Source of the DNA: Dyadobacter frigoris
GTDB taxonomy: Bacteria; Bacteroidota; Bacteroidia; Cytophagales; Spirosomataceae
Assembly: GCF_005280585.1 (NCBI RefSeq)
Contig: NZ_SZVO01000006.1
Span: 310,001 to 374,000, forward strand
Length of the DNA: 64,000 nucleotides
Reading direction: 5' to 3'
The position numbers and the translations under genes were made by a program. Positions within the stretch are counted from its first letter, which is position 1. The number at the start of each line of letters is the position of its first letter. The notes beneath the pieces were generated by a model. It was not told the DNA's origin, ran no database searches, and was given only the letters and a program-made list of their open reading frames with translations. Shown in pieces: positions 42,265 to 51,207 of the stretch.

Positions 42265-44886
42265 ATGTCCAAACCAAAAGCAGATATGACCGATATTAAA
42301 AATAACGTTTTACTACGTAACGGTTTCTGCAACTTCTTTGGAATAGCTTTATTATTCATTGCCTTTGGTGCAAATGCGGGGAATCACATTGCCAAAAGAG
42401 ATACCGTTTTAAGAAGAAATCCAGGCGTAATTACCCGTCAGGGACCATACCGTCCTTCCCGGACACTGAAACATGATCTTATTCACACCCGTCTGGATGT
42501 TGAATTTGACTGGCTTCGTCAGCATGTCCACGGTACTGCGATCATTTCGATGAAGCCGCACTTTTATCCTCAGAACACTATTGAGCTGGATGCAAAAGGA
42601 TTTGAGATTAAAAGCATCACCCAACTCTCCGATCCGGGAAATTTTGGCTCTGCTACTTTGAAAGAGTTATCCGAAAAATCTTCTAAAAAGCTGGATTTCA
42701 GTTATGATAAGCGTAAGCTAATTATCAAACTTACGAAGGAATACACGGCAAGAGATACCATTGTTGTTAAGATCGATTATGTTGCCAAGCCTAATGAACT
42801 TCCGCGCGAAAGTCAGAATGAAAACCCGAACGAAAAAGGTTTGTACTTTATCAATCCGGACGGAATGGATGAAGGCAAACCGAAACAAATCTGGACACAG
42901 GGCGAAACGGAAGGCAGTTCATGCTGGTTTCCTACGGTTGATGCTCCTAATGTGAAATTCACGCAGGATATCTACGTTACGGTTGACAGTACTTATAAAA
43001 CGCTTTCCAACGGATTACTTATTTCTCAGGAGCCGGATAACAGCGGCCTGCGTACCGATCACTGGAAACAATCACTTCCCGCCGCTCCTTACCTGACTAT
43101 GATCGCAGTTGGTGATTTTGCAGTGGCAAAAGATATGATGCCAAACGGACTGGAACTTAGCTATTATGTTGAGCCGAAATACGGCGGAGACGCCCATGCA
43201 ATTTTCGGACGTACGCCTGAAATGATGGCTTTCTTTTCCAATATCTTCGGAATTGAATATCCCTGGGAAAAATATGCGCAGATCGCCGTGAGAGATTTTG
43301 TGGCTGGTGCGATGGAAAACACTACGGCTACCGTCCATGAAGAAGGTGTGCAAACGGATGCACGTTCTATTCTGGATGGGAATTCGGACGCTGTCATTGC
43401 CCATGAACTGGCACATCACTGGTTTGGCGATTATGTCACAGCCGAAGAATGGGGTCAACTCCCTCTCAATGAATCATTTGCGAATTATTCAGAATATTTA
43501 TGGAGTGAATATTACATTGGAAAAAACGAAGCAGACTGGCAGAATTTGCAGGAATTGAAAACATATCTGGCAGAAGCAGAAACAAAACAGGTTCCGATGA
43601 TCCGTTATTTTTACAAGGATCGTGAAAATATGTTTGATAGCCATTCCTATGCAAAAGGAGGAAGGATTTTGCATATGCTCAGAAAATATGTTGGCGATGA
43701 TGCTTTCTTCAAATCACTGCAAACGTATTTGAAAGCACACGCTTTGGGAACGGCAGAAATTTCTGATCTCCGCGAAGCTTTTGAAAAAGTGACCGGAGAA
43801 GATTTAAACTGGTTTTTTGATCAGTGGTTTTTCCGTCCGGGACATCCTTTGTTGAAAATAAAACAGGAATATTCGACTGCTACCAATAAGGTTTTATTAA
43901 AGATAACACAGACCCAGGATACCCTCGCTTCTACCGTTTACAGACTTCCGCTGAAAATAGATGTATGGTCAGGCGGGAAGAAAAACCGGTACAGTGTGCT
44001 GGTTGATAAAGCAAATCAAACATTGGAATTTCCATCGGCTAAAAAACCTGACCTGGTAATATTTGATGCAGAATCTCAATTGCTCGGTAGTGTTGAACAG
44101 GAAAAAGACCGCGCAGAACTTGTTTACCAATACAATCATTCCGACCAGTTTGTGCAGAAATATGAGGCGCTGGCACAATTGGAAGGAAAGTTGCAGGATT
44201 CGACAGCGAGAAATGTTTTGATCAAAGCGATGACAGATCCTTTCTGGAAATTGCGTCAAATGGCCATTTCAAATTTTGCAGAATATGATGGAGACAGTTT
44301 TGCAGCAATTGAAAAAATAATCCAAAGCCGCGCACGTACAGACAGACATCCGCAGGTTCGTGCAGAAGCGATCATAACGCTTGCTTCTTTTGGTGATAAC
44401 AATAATGATCCGGTTTTCAGAGAAGCGCTGAGTGACAGCTCTTATCAGGTAGTTTCTGTGGCACTTGACAAATATCTTGTCAACCAACCCGCTGATGCAA
44501 AAGACGTTGCAGCACAATTTGAAGATTCTCCGGATGATGCCGTTGTGGCTTCGGTAGGAAATTATTACGCCGGCCTGGCCGAACCCGATCGCTACGAATG
44601 GTTCCTTGAAAAAATGAAACGTATGAAACCTACGGAAAAATATAACTTCCTTCAGGTTTTCGGAAAATACCTTATCAAGTCAAAACAGGATGTGCAGCGC
44701 AAAAGTATTCCTGTATTGGAAGGAATGGCTCGTAACAATCCATCCTATTTCGTTCGTTTTGGCGCTTATCAGGCTCTGGGATTATTAACCGACATACAAG
44801 GCGTTCCGGCAATCAGGAAAGATATCCGGGCCAAAGAAACTGAACCCAAGCTGAAAGAAATGTATACGCAGTTTGGAGAATTATAA
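42265..44886 (+). CDS. M1 family aminopeptidase with HEAT-like C-terminus
   Basis: The ORF can start at TTG 42247, but ATG 42265 (MSKPKADMTDIK) is better; ATG 42286 is also possible. The 873-aa protein carries a hydrophobic segment (GFCNFFGIALLFIAFGANAG) as signal peptide, the exopeptidase motif GAMENTTATV, and zinc motif HELAHH at 380-385 with the third ligand in LPLNESFANY. The last 300 residues contain HEAT-like helical repeats. It should be an extracytoplasmic aminopeptidase. A terminator closes the unit. Confidence 0.91.
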   Translation: MSKPKADMTDIKNNVLLRNGFCNFFGIALLFIAFGANAGNHIAKRDTVLRRNPGVITRQGPYRPSRTLKHDLIHTRLDVEFDWLRQHVHGTAIISMKPHFYPQNTIELDAKGFEIKSITQLSDPGNFGSATLKELSEKSSKKLDFSYDKRKLIIKLTKEYTARDTIVVKIDYVAKPNELPRESQNENPNEKGLYFINPDGMDEGKPKQIWTQGETEGSSCWFPTVDAPNVKFTQDIYVTVDSTYKTLSNGLLISQEPDNSGLRTDHWKQSLPAAPYLTMIAVGDFAVAKDMMPNGLELSYYVEPKYGGDAHAIFGRTPEMMAFFSNIFGIEYPWEKYAQIAVRDFVAGAMENTTATVHEEGVQTDARSILDGNSDAVIAHELAHHWFGDYVTAEEWGQLPLNESFANYSEYLWSEYYIGKNEADWQNLQELKTYLAEAETKQVPMIRYFYKDRENMFDSHSYAKGGRILHMLRKYVGDDAFFKSLQTYLKAHALGTAEISDLREAFEKVTGEDLNWFFDQWFFRPGHPLLKIKQEYSTATNKVLLKITQTQDTLASTVYRLPLKIDVWSGGKKNRYSVLVDKANQTLEFPSAKKPDLVIFDAESQLLGSVEQEKDRAELVYQYNHSDQFVQKYEALAQLEGKLQDSTARNVLIKAMTDPFWKLRQMAISNFAEYDGDSFAAIEKIIQSRARTDRHPQVRAEAIITLASFGDNNNDPVFREALSDSSYQVVSVALDKYLVNQPADAKDVAAQFEDSPDDAVVASVGNYYAGLAEPDRYEWFLEKMKRMKPTEKYNFLQVFGKYLIKSKQDVQRKSIPVLEGMARNNPSYFVRFGAYQALGLLTDIQGVPAIRKDIRAKETEPKLKEMYTQFGEL

Positions 44887-44905
44887 GATTTCGCGTTTAA
44901 AACAG

Positions 44906-44942
44906 AAAGAGGATTTCAGCGATGCTAAAATCCTCTTTTTGT
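44906..44942 (+). terminator. Intrinsic terminator after the second M1 gene
   Basis: AAAGAGGATTTCAGC (44906-44920) pairs with GCTAAAATCCTCTTT (44924-44938) with one mismatch, followed by TTGTTTT. It may also serve the convergent LacI-family gene. Confidence 0.85.
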
Positions 44943-44957
44943 TTTATATCATCTTCC

Positions 44958-46025
44958 CTATTGTTCCGGATCCAGATAATATTCCAGATTTTCCAGTGTG
45001 ATAATATCTAATGGAAGAAATTTGATCGGAGCAATTTCCTTTTTGAAGACAAGGTAATTGGCAAGTTGGAAAATCCCCCAATAACCCTGCCCCAGCGGAT
45101 TTTGATTGATCACAAAATCAATATATCCTTCGTTAATGTAATGTATATTTTGTGGCACAAGATCGTATCCGATCAGTTTGATATCATTGATTTGATTTCT
45201 TTCAAGGTATTTCGCGATTTCAAACGCTTTTGAATTGGTGACATAAATTGCTTTTAAATCCTTATTCGCATTTCTTATTTTATCAATCTTTTCATCAAAT
45301 GACTGGCCCTCCATAAAATTGATTTCCGTCTCAATTACCTTGTATTTGTCTGTCAGATTGTTCTTTACAAAATAATCTTTGAACCCTTTTTCCTTGGTTA
45401 TAAGGTGGGCAGAGTTGGGTAAATCTTCATTGATGTGCAAAACCATCATCGTACATGCCGACGGAAGCCCAAAAGTCAGGATCTTGGCAGCCAAAAATCC
45501 ACTTTGGTAGGAATCCTGTCCAATGTAACAAAGCGGGTTAACATCCGCAATCTGCGTATTAAACAGCACATACGGAATATTGGAATTTTCCCATTCCTTG
45601 AAAAAGGGAAGAACCTCTTTGTAAAATAAAGGCGCCACCAGCAATCCGTCCGGATTTTCATTTGTGGCCTCTCTCGCTTTTGAAATAAAGGAATCCACAT
45701 CATGCGGGTCAAAGATAAACCGGCTGATTGAAATCCCGTATTGCCTCAATTCTTTTTCTGCTTTGGCCATTCCCGTTTCAGGTGCCTCCCAATAGGGATC
45801 CGTTTTGGGGTCCGGTACCAATGCTATAAAATGATATGTTCGTTGCGTTTTTAGCGACTGAGCCAGAAAATTAGGCTCATAATTCATTTCCTCAATAATT
45901 TTCAGAACACGTTCACGAACCTCATCCGACACCCTTCCGCGGTTGTGCAATACCCTATCCACTGTTCCTTTGGATGTTTCAGCTCTTTCCGCTATATCTT
46001 TTATTCTTACAATTTTCTTTTTCAC
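44958..46025 (-). CDS. LacI-family transcriptional regulator
   Basis: This 355-aa protein has an N-terminal LacI helix-turn-helix (RIKDIAERAETSKGTVDRVLHNRGRVSDEVRERVLKII, with the hinge motif) and a periplasmic-binding-protein-like sensor domain. It should respond to a sugar or sugar phosphate. The start at 46025 gives the normal KKKIVRIKDIAERA beginning. Two LacI-type dyads lie about 210 and 240 bases upstream of it, so it may control the neighbouring region and itself. Confidence 0.91.
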   Translation of the reverse strand: MKKKIVRIKDIAERAETSKGTVDRVLHNRGRVSDEVRERVLKIIEEMNYEPNFLAQSLKTQRTYHFIALVPDPKTDPYWEAPETGMAKAEKELRQYGISISRFIFDPHDVDSFISKAREATNENPDGLLVAPLFYKEVLPFFKEWENSNIPYVLFNTQIADVNPLCYIGQDSYQSGFLAAKILTFGLPSACTMMVLHINEDLPNSAHLITKEKGFKDYFVKNNLTDKYKVIETEINFMEGQSFDEKIDKIRNANKDLKAIYVTNSKAFEIAKYLERNQINDIKLIGYDLVPQNIHYINEGYIDFVINQNPLGQGYWGIFQLANYLVFKKEIAPIKFLPLDIITLENLEYYLDPEQ

Positions 46026-46124
46026 AGGTTCTCAACAATAACGAATGTGGAATGTACTCAACATGGAGCGTATGAAAATAGTACAATTAACCACTCAGTT
46101 TCTGAAAAATTTAGTTAAAGGTGT

Positions 46125-46152
46125 CAAAAATAGAAAAACAATAAAATTTCAA
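46125..46152 (-). promoter_or_regulatory. Predicted promoter for the LacI-family gene
   Basis: Minus strand reads TATTTTTG at 46132-46125, a TAnnTTTG match, with TTG at 46152-46150 and a 17-bp spacer. The leader would be about 90 bases. Confidence 0.45.
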
Positions 46153-46233
46153 TATAATATTTAAAATTTCCTTTATTTTTAGATCTTGTGCACTAGATTT
46201 ACAAATCTAACTGCAATTGCATTAAAGCAATGT

Positions 46234-46276
46234 GTGTTCGTGCACATATTGTAAAAAATACTGTGTGCTCGTACAC
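46234..46276. promoter_or_regulatory. Two LacI-type operator-like dyads
   Basis: GTGTTCGTGCAC (46234-46245) and GTGCTCGTACAC (46265-46276) both fit GTG-nn-CG-nn-CAC, the central-CG dyad form of LacI-family sites. They are 31 bp apart centre to centre, about three helical turns, so both face the same side of DNA. A further GTGCAC occurs at 46188-46193. They lie just upstream of the predicted rightward promoter at 46293. Confidence 0.65.
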
Positions 46277-46292
46277 TTTTATATAAAAATAC

Positions 46293-46322
46293 TTGCATCC
46301 TAACGGATTCCAATTAATTTTG
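46293..46322 (+). promoter_or_regulatory. Predicted rightward promoter with no known gene
   Basis: TTG at 46293-46295 and TAATTTTG at 46315-46322 are separated by 19 bp, fitting the Bacteroidota consensus. The start would be near 46329. The LacI-type dyads lie 17 to 59 bases upstream of the -33 element. Confidence 0.6.
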
Positions 46323-46328
46323 CATTGA

Positions 46329-46487
46329 AATAAAATGCAGCAAAAAAATTTGTCTATTTAAAACTATAACCATTGTTTTGTTTAAGTAATTTTCAATCGC
46401 ATAATATTATTCCTAAACCCTTATAAAATTACCCACTAGTACTAGACTCTTTAACCCGGCGTGCAGATTCATTTCTGCACGCTTTTT
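46329..46487 (+). ncRNA. Candidate small RNA between promoter and orphan terminator
   Basis: The stretch is about 160 nt, bounded by a consensus-like promoter and a strong intrinsic terminator, and carries no credible coding frame; the longest ATG-led frame here (46335) has 8 codons. It could be an sRNA or a decayed gene leader left by deletion. It contains the palindrome CTAGTACTAG near 46436. Expression is not shown by sequence. Confidence 0.4.
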
Positions 46488-46490
46488 ATT
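46459..46490 (+). terminator. Intrinsic terminator with no upstream gene
   Basis: A perfect 9-bp stem, GCGTGCAGA (46459-46467) with TCTGCACGC (46474-46482), is followed by TTTTTATTATTT. The T-run is on the plus strand, so it does not serve the leftward reductase gene. Confidence 0.8.
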
Positions 46491-46508
46491 ATTTCAATTT
46501 TCCGGTTA

Positions 46509-47564
46509 TTATTTTATTTCAACTAATACATCACTGGTTTGCGGATAGCCTGTACAGGTTAAAATCCAACCCTGTTTTAAATCATTATCTGTCAAAACAT
46601 CGTTAACTGTCATATGTACGGAGCCGCTTTTGCAAACACCTGCACAGCTTGCACAAACTCCTCCTTTACAGCTATAAGGTAAATGTATGCCAGAATCCAA
46701 CGCTGCCTGGAGAATTGTTTTATCGGCCGGAATGAGCAATTTAAACTCCTGATTTTTGAAAATCAACCTGATTTCATAAGCTTTACTTTCTTTTGGAGCA
46801 GCAGGCGGATTGCCAACAATAAAATTTTCCCTCCGGATCTGATCCTTTCCAAATCCCAGATAATGAAGTGTAATTTCGACAGAACGCATCAGCTCAAATG
46901 GGCCGCAAATAAAAAACCTGGCTCTTTCCGGCTGGTAAAACATAGCTGCCCGGATCATTTGTTCGAGCCTGGTATTGTTTATTCTGCCTCTGACTCCATT
47001 CCAGTGATCCGAAGGATTGCTATGAATATGAATTACATGCAGCCGTTCGGGATAGCGCGTTTTCCAGGCTTCAATTTTTTCCAGAAACAAAGTACTTTTT
47101 TCATTTCTGTTGGCATACAAAAGTGTAACCTGGCTTGTCGTATCGGTTGAAAGCGTATGTTTTAAAATTGAAAATAAGGGCGTAATACCACTTCCGGCAC
47201 CGATCAAAATAATATCCCGCGGTAAGCCATCTGACTGCTCCAAAATAAAACGACCGGAAGGCATCAGAACTGTGAAAATATCGCCTTCATGTACAAAATC
47301 AATCCAGAAACGGGAAATTTCCCCATTCGATATTCTTTTTACGGTAATAGAAGGAAACTCATCCGTTTCCGGCGCAGAACTCATGGAATACGACCGCCTG
47401 ATTTCATGCCCATGCATATTGATCAGAAAAGTAAGAAACTGTCCCGCTTCATACTTCAATTTCCCGCCGTCCAATTGTTCAAAAACAAAAGTTTTGATAT
47501 CATAACTTTCAACAATAATCTGCCTTACACGCAGAAGAATTGTCGAGTCAACTATGTGTTCCAT
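46509..47564 (-). CDS. FAD/NAD(P)H ferredoxin-type oxidoreductase with 2Fe-2S domain
   Basis: This 351-aa protein has the layout FAD-binding beta barrel (RRSYSMSSAPE, about residues 56-66), NAD(P) domain (LIGAGSGITPLFSIL), and C-terminal plant-type 2Fe-2S ferredoxin (CKGGVCASCAGVC plus a fourth cysteine in LTCTGYP). It matches PaaK/VanB-type oxygenase reductases that pass electrons from NAD(P)H. Its start overlaps the stop of the DVDDTA protein gene by 13 bases, so the two are coupled and the cofactor may serve that protein's pathway, which is inference. Confidence 0.9.
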   Translation of the reverse strand: MEHIVDSTILLRVRQIIVESYDIKTFVFEQLDGGKLKYEAGQFLTFLINMHGHEIRRSYSMSSAPETDEFPSITVKRISNGEISRFWIDFVHEGDIFTVLMPSGRFILEQSDGLPRDIILIGAGSGITPLFSILKHTLSTDTTSQVTLLYANRNEKSTLFLEKIEAWKTRYPERLHVIHIHSNPSDHWNGVRGRINNTRLEQMIRAAMFYQPERARFFICGPFELMRSVEITLHYLGFGKDQIRRENFIVGNPPAAPKESKAYEIRLIFKNQEFKLLIPADKTILQAALDSGIHLPYSCKGGVCASCAGVCKSGSVHMTVNDVLTDNDLKQGWILTCTGYPQTSDVLVEIK

Positions 47565-48625
47565 AAAGTTTCATATTCCGCCAGTAACGTCCGGTTATGC
47601 GCTTCGCAAAGCCAGTGCATATGGAAGATTTTGTTACTGGAAATCTTGTAAAGTATTTTGTTTTCATACGCTGTCATTAGTCCGGCTATGAAGAAATAGA
47701 AATCTTTAAAATCATTGGTCGTAAAATTTTCAACCATGATCCGTTCCGTTTTTATTCCAAAACGCAGCAAAGATGTTGAAAGAATTACTCTATCCATCAG
47801 GTTTTCGGTTTCTTTTAAAAGTTGAATTGTGTCTTCAATCAATTTTCCCTTAATCGGTTTTAATTCTACCGGATCAAATGCGGCGATTAGCCGACTCACA
47901 TGATAAATGATCAGAGGCGTTCGCGGATATTGATGGGCACATCGAAACGGAACGTACAAGTAGCGATCGGTTGCTATAACCGACCTGATATATTCCAGAC
48001 TGGCTTTGTCATGCTCATTTAGCACTAAATCATTTTTAAAAACAAAATAAAGAAGATTACTCAAAACACAGACATCAAATTCGATGTACATATTCTTTCC
48101 AAACCAGGTAGAATAAGCTTTCAGTTTCTGATATTCCGGGTAGGTGTTTTGAATCCATTGTTTAGATCCGTTAGCGTGCATCTTCAACTTTTCTTTTAAC
48201 CACAAAATTTCTTCCTTTTCAGGATTTGAAGTTAAATAAACAAAGGCAGTGTCATCAACATCATCCGGAATGCGGAAATGCTCAAAATGACGAAAAAGAT
48301 AACCGTTAGGGAAATGTTTTGAAGGTTTTGTCTTCCAGAAATTATACGTTTTCAACCCATCCTTATTCTGGAAATCAGGGTAATTCTGAACAACTTTTGA
48401 TATAATGACATCAATTTTACGCTGCGTCTCCAAATCAGAGTTTTTACGAATAGATTGCAGGGTGAAAGCTATTATTGCTGAGAAAAATATTGTGGTATCC
48501 GGCCGGTTGTAGCCGATTATCGAATTATCACGATACGCAGGAAATATTCCTTCCGGAAAATATCGGTCACCATCCGACTGAAGATCACCTATTTTATCAA
48601 TAAGAAGCTGCAAAGTATTTTCCAT
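47552..48625 (-). CDS. Hypothetical protein with class II terpene cyclase motif DVDDTA
   Basis: The preferred start is ATG 48625 (MENTLQLLIDKIG), because the longer frame to 48703 runs through a terminator; this gives 357 aa. No family was recognised. Residues 122-127 are DVDDTA, the exact DxDDTA motif that protonates the substrate in squalene-hopene and class II diterpene cyclases. The sequence is helical, has no signal peptide and no clear QW repeats, and is shorter than a two-domain class II cyclase. It may be a reduced single-domain alpha-alpha barrel. It is translationally coupled to an oxygenase-type reductase. Confidence 0.7.
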   Translation of the reverse strand: MENTLQLLIDKIGDLQSDGDRYFPEGIFPAYRDNSIIGYNRPDTTIFFSAIIAFTLQSIRKNSDLETQRKIDVIISKVVQNYPDFQNKDGLKTYNFWKTKPSKHFPNGYLFRHFEHFRIPDDVDDTAFVYLTSNPEKEEILWLKEKLKMHANGSKQWIQNTYPEYQKLKAYSTWFGKNMYIEFDVCVLSNLLYFVFKNDLVLNEHDKASLEYIRSVIATDRYLYVPFRCAHQYPRTPLIIYHVSRLIAAFDPVELKPIKGKLIEDTIQLLKETENLMDRVILSTSLLRFGIKTERIMVENFTTNDFKDFYFFIAGLMTAYENKILYKISSNKIFHMHWLCEAHNRTLLAEYETLWNT

Positions 48626-48650
48626 TGACCGGAAAGCTAGCAAATTGTTA

Positions 48651-48690
48651 TTAAAAAAAGAAAACCTCGCCGCTCGGCAAGGTTTTCTTT
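48651..48690 (-). terminator. Intrinsic terminator after nfu
   Basis: A 15-bp stem with one mismatch (48657-48671 with 48676-48690) is followed on the minus strand by seven T. It stops nfu transcripts before the DVDDTA gene. Confidence 0.8.
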
Positions 48691-48699
48691 TAGCCGTCG

Positions 48700-48759
48700 G
48701 CAATCAGCTTTCGGCTTTCAAATTTGAATTATCAACGATCTAAGCCGACCGCCGATTGC
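48700..48759. repeat. Intergenic palindromic repeat, copy B
   Basis: TCGGCTT (48711-48717) pairs with AAGCCGA (48742-48748), inside GCAATC (48700-48705) and GATTGC (48754-48759). It shares the 10-mer TCGGCTTTCA and the 13-mer AAGCCGACCGCCG with the copy at 28424-28510. Confidence 0.65.
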
Positions 48760-48765
48760 AAATAC

Positions 48766-49362
48766 CTAAACCCCCTCTGCAACAACCTCTTTCACATCAG
48801 GAACCATACGGGTTAATAGATTCTCGATTCCCGCTTTCAAGGTCAAAGTAGATGACGGGCATCCGCTGCATGAACCTTGTAATAAAACTTTTACTGTTCC
48901 GGTATCTTCATTGAAGGAATGAAAGTTAATCGCTCCTCCATCCGATTCTACGGCTGGTCTTACGTATTGATCAAGTGCTGCTTTAATTTTCTGAACGGTA
49001 TCAGAATCTCTTGCATCTACGATCAAAGTATTTTTTTCAATCGTTTCCTGAAAGAAAACAGGATGATTTTCTTCGAAATATATTTTGATAAACTGTTTTG
49101 TATCACGCAAAACTTCTTCCCAGGCGATATCTTCGCTTTTGGAAATCGTTATGAAATTGCTTGCAATAAAAACCCTTTGCACATGAGGGAATTGGAATAG
49201 ATCGGCTGCCAATGGTGAAGCTTTACCTTCTTCCATTGCCGCTTCCAGTGACGGATAATCAAACGAAAGACCTTCCGGTACCAATTCGAAATTCAATACG
49301 AATTTCATGGAATTCGGATTAGGACTTAATTCAGTATATACAAAAACGGGACGTGATAACAT
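48766..49362 (-). CDS. nfuA: NifU-type iron-sulfur cluster scaffold protein
   Basis: This 198-aa protein has an N-terminal Nfu_N domain (TELSPNPNSMKFVLNFEL, about residues 10-100) and a C-terminal NifU-like domain (YVRPAVESDGGAINF) with the cluster-binding CSGCPSS motif. It delivers 4Fe-4S clusters to client enzymes. It stands alone between terminators. Confidence 0.92.
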   Translation of the reverse strand: MLSRPVFVYTELSPNPNSMKFVLNFELVPEGLSFDYPSLEAAMEEGKASPLAADLFQFPHVQRVFIASNFITISKSEDIAWEEVLRDTKQFIKIYFEENHPVFFQETIEKNTLIVDARDSDTVQKIKAALDQYVRPAVESDGGAINFHSFNEDTGTVKVLLQGSCSGCPSSTLTLKAGIENLLTRMVPDVKEVVAEGV

Positions 49363-49464
49363 GATAATAAATAATATTCAGTGATACAGGATGATTTGAC
49401 TTTTCCAATCCTTGCTTACAACACCGGAAATTTATTTTTGGTTTAAATCAATCCAATTAAAACA

Positions 49465-49494
49465 AAAACCCGGCGGAAAGATCCGTCGGGTTTT
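49465..49494 (-). terminator. Intrinsic terminator after rpmA
   Basis: AAAACCCGGCGG (49465-49476) pairs with CCGTCGGGTTTT (49483-49494), one G-T pair. On the minus strand it ends in TTTTTGTTTT. Confidence 0.8.
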
Positions 49495-49528
49495 AAAATA
49501 TTTACGGCCTTAACCGAAAATCTTTTGA

Positions 49529-49822
49529 CTATGCTTCTGCAACAACTTCAACAGGAGCAGCTGCAACCGCGATAGGTTCGATATGAACAAAAGATTTGTT
49601 CAAACGAGTTTTACGGAAAACAACATGTCCTTCAACCAAAGCAAACAAAGTATGGTCACGACCGATACCTACGTTATTACCCGGATTGTGTTTTGTTCCA
49701 CGCTGACGAACAAGAATATTGCCCGCTTTCGCGTGCTCTCCGCCAAATAATTTAACACCCAGACGCTTGCTTTCTGATTCACGTCCGTTTCTAGAGCTAC
49801 CTACACCTTTCTTATGTGCCAT
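49529..49822 (-). CDS. rpmA: 50S ribosomal protein L27
   Basis: This 97-aa protein starts [29 protein letters not shown], the canonical L27 beginning, and has an alanine/valine-rich tail. It lies near the ribosomal peptidyl transferase centre. It is cotranscribed with rplU, 80 bases upstream. Confidence 0.97.
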   Translation of the reverse strand: MAHKKGVGSSRNGRESESKRLGVKLFGGEHAKAGNILVRQRGTKHNPGNNVGIGRDHTLFALVEGHVVFRKTRLNKSFVHIEPIAVAAAPVEVVAEA

Positions 49823-49902
49823 GATATCTTAACTTTTAATTTTTTCGATGATTGTGAATAAGCCTGATTAAATACCAGACCGCAGCGGAATACCGCTTTT
49901 AA

Positions 49903-50214
49903 TTAAGCTACGATTTCGTCAATGCTGATCTTAGTCAAATATTGACGGTGACCATTCTTAACTTTGTAACCCTTACGTCTCTTCTTTTTGAAGACGATCA
50001 CTTTTTCACCTTTCAGGTGTTCAAGCACCGTAACTTTTACAGAAGCACCTGCTACTGTAGGAACACCCACTTGTACTGTGCCTTCGTTATCAACGAGTAG
50101 GACTTTGTCAAACACAAGAGCAGCGTTCACGTCACCTTCAAGCCTATGCGTGAAGATTTCGCGACCCTTTTCAACTTTAAATTGCTGACCTGCGATTTCT
50201 ACGATTGCGTACAT
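49903..50214 (-). CDS. rplU: 50S ribosomal protein L21
   Basis: This 103-aa protein begins [17 protein letters not shown] and contains [17 protein letters not shown], both diagnostic of L21. It binds 23S rRNA. It is the first gene of the rplU-rpmA operon. Confidence 0.97.
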   Translation of the reverse strand: MYAIVEIAGQQFKVEKGREIFTHRLEGDVNAALVFDKVLLVDNEGTVQVGVPTVAGASVKVTVLEHLKGEKVIVFKKKRRKGYKVKNGHRQYLTKISIDEIVA

Positions 50215-50254
50215 GATAATAATTTATAGTAAACTGATATTCAAAAACGAGGTG

Positions 50255-50285
50255 CAAAGATAAGCAGATATCCACAGAATCACAA
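50255..50285 (-). promoter_or_regulatory. Predicted rplU-rpmA promoter
   Basis: On the minus strand TTG (50285-50283) and TATCTTTG (50262-50255) are 20 bp apart, a full match to the Bacteroidota promoter. Transcription would start near 50248, giving a leader of about 34 bases. Confidence 0.75.
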
Positions 50286-50549
50286 CGCTTTATCCGGATT
50301 ATCATTCGAAATATTAAAAAAATGTCTCAACATGTCACCATTTTGCTGCGTATTGTATTTCAAACGTGGATTAATAACTAAATTTCGTATGTTTAGCGAT
50401 GATCTTTCCCGTGAAGGCTTTCACGAATGATATATAGGTAGGAAACGCCCTGGCCCACTTTGCTAACATTAACAATACTTAACATTTGTTTGGGTTACTT
50501 TTATGTTATCTAACGTCATGAGCATTGAATGATTACTAAATTTAAAAAG
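50286..50549. other. Spacer between rplU promoter and redoxin gene
   Basis: The region lies upstream of the rightward redoxin gene. It contains the small dyad CGTGAAGGCTTTCACG near 50411 and two AT-rich -7-like words without a full consensus. No coding frame is visible. Confidence 0.5.
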
Positions 50550-51158
50550 ATGAAACGCTTTTTGTGGATTTCACTTATTACATTGATTAGCCTGACTCCC
50601 GCATTTTCGCAAACCGGTGGCTATCAGGTTGGTGATGCAGTGGCTGCTTTTAAATTAAAAAATATTGACGGAAGAATCGTTTCCCTTGCAGACTATAATA
50701 GTGCAAAAGGAATTATTGTAATATTTACGAGCAATCATTGTCCTTTTGCAAAGGCTTATGAGGACAGGATTATAGCCTTAAATAATAAATATTCATCCCG
50801 GAGCTTTCCCGTGATTGCGATCAATCCCAGTGATCCCGGTACGCATATGGACGATTCCTTTGAAAAAATGAAGGAACGGGCTTCGTCAAAAGGTTACACC
50901 TATCCTTATCTGCAAGATGACGCACAGACCACCGCCCGTTCTTTCGGCGTAGCTCGTACACCGCAGGCTTTTGTTTTAACAAGAACAAACGGCAAATTTA
51001 CGGTAGCTTATATTGGTATGATTGATGACAATCCGCAGGATCCGGCAGGTGCAAATAAATTTTATGTTGACGAAGCCGTAACAAATCTATTGGAAGGGAA
51101 ACCTGTCGTGACATTATCTACAAAACCGGTCGGATGCGCTATTAAGTGGAAAAACTGA
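50550..51158 (+). CDS. Secreted redoxin (AhpC/TSA-like thioredoxin fold)
   Basis: ATG 50550 (MKRFLWISLITLISLTPAFSQ) gives a clean signal peptide; the in-frame start at 50529 adds seven residues without support. The 202-aa protein has a thioredoxin-like fold with SNHCPFAKAYEDR near residue 64, so a single cysteine (CPFA) rather than CxxC, and FGVARTPQAFVL with the cis-proline. This fits a peroxiredoxin-like or Cys-poor redoxin; its catalytic role is uncertain. It is followed 49 bases later by the SMP-30-like gene. Confidence 0.84.
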   Translation: MKRFLWISLITLISLTPAFSQTGGYQVGDAVAAFKLKNIDGRIVSLADYNSAKGIIVIFTSNHCPFAKAYEDRIIALNNKYSSRSFPVIAINPSDPGTHMDDSFEKMKERASSKGYTYPYLQDDAQTTARSFGVARTPQAFVLTRTNGKFTVAYIGMIDDNPQDPAGANKFYVDEAVTNLLEGKPVVTLSTKPVGCAIKWKN

Positions 51159-51207
51159 TCTTAAAAAACTCACCATTTCATTCCCTAAATCACAAGCGTT
51201 CTCAGTC

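Noticed and set aside
48626..48703. N-terminal extension of the DVDDTA protein
   Set aside because: The extension is the translation of the nfu terminator hairpin and spacer, so ATG 48625 is taken as the start.
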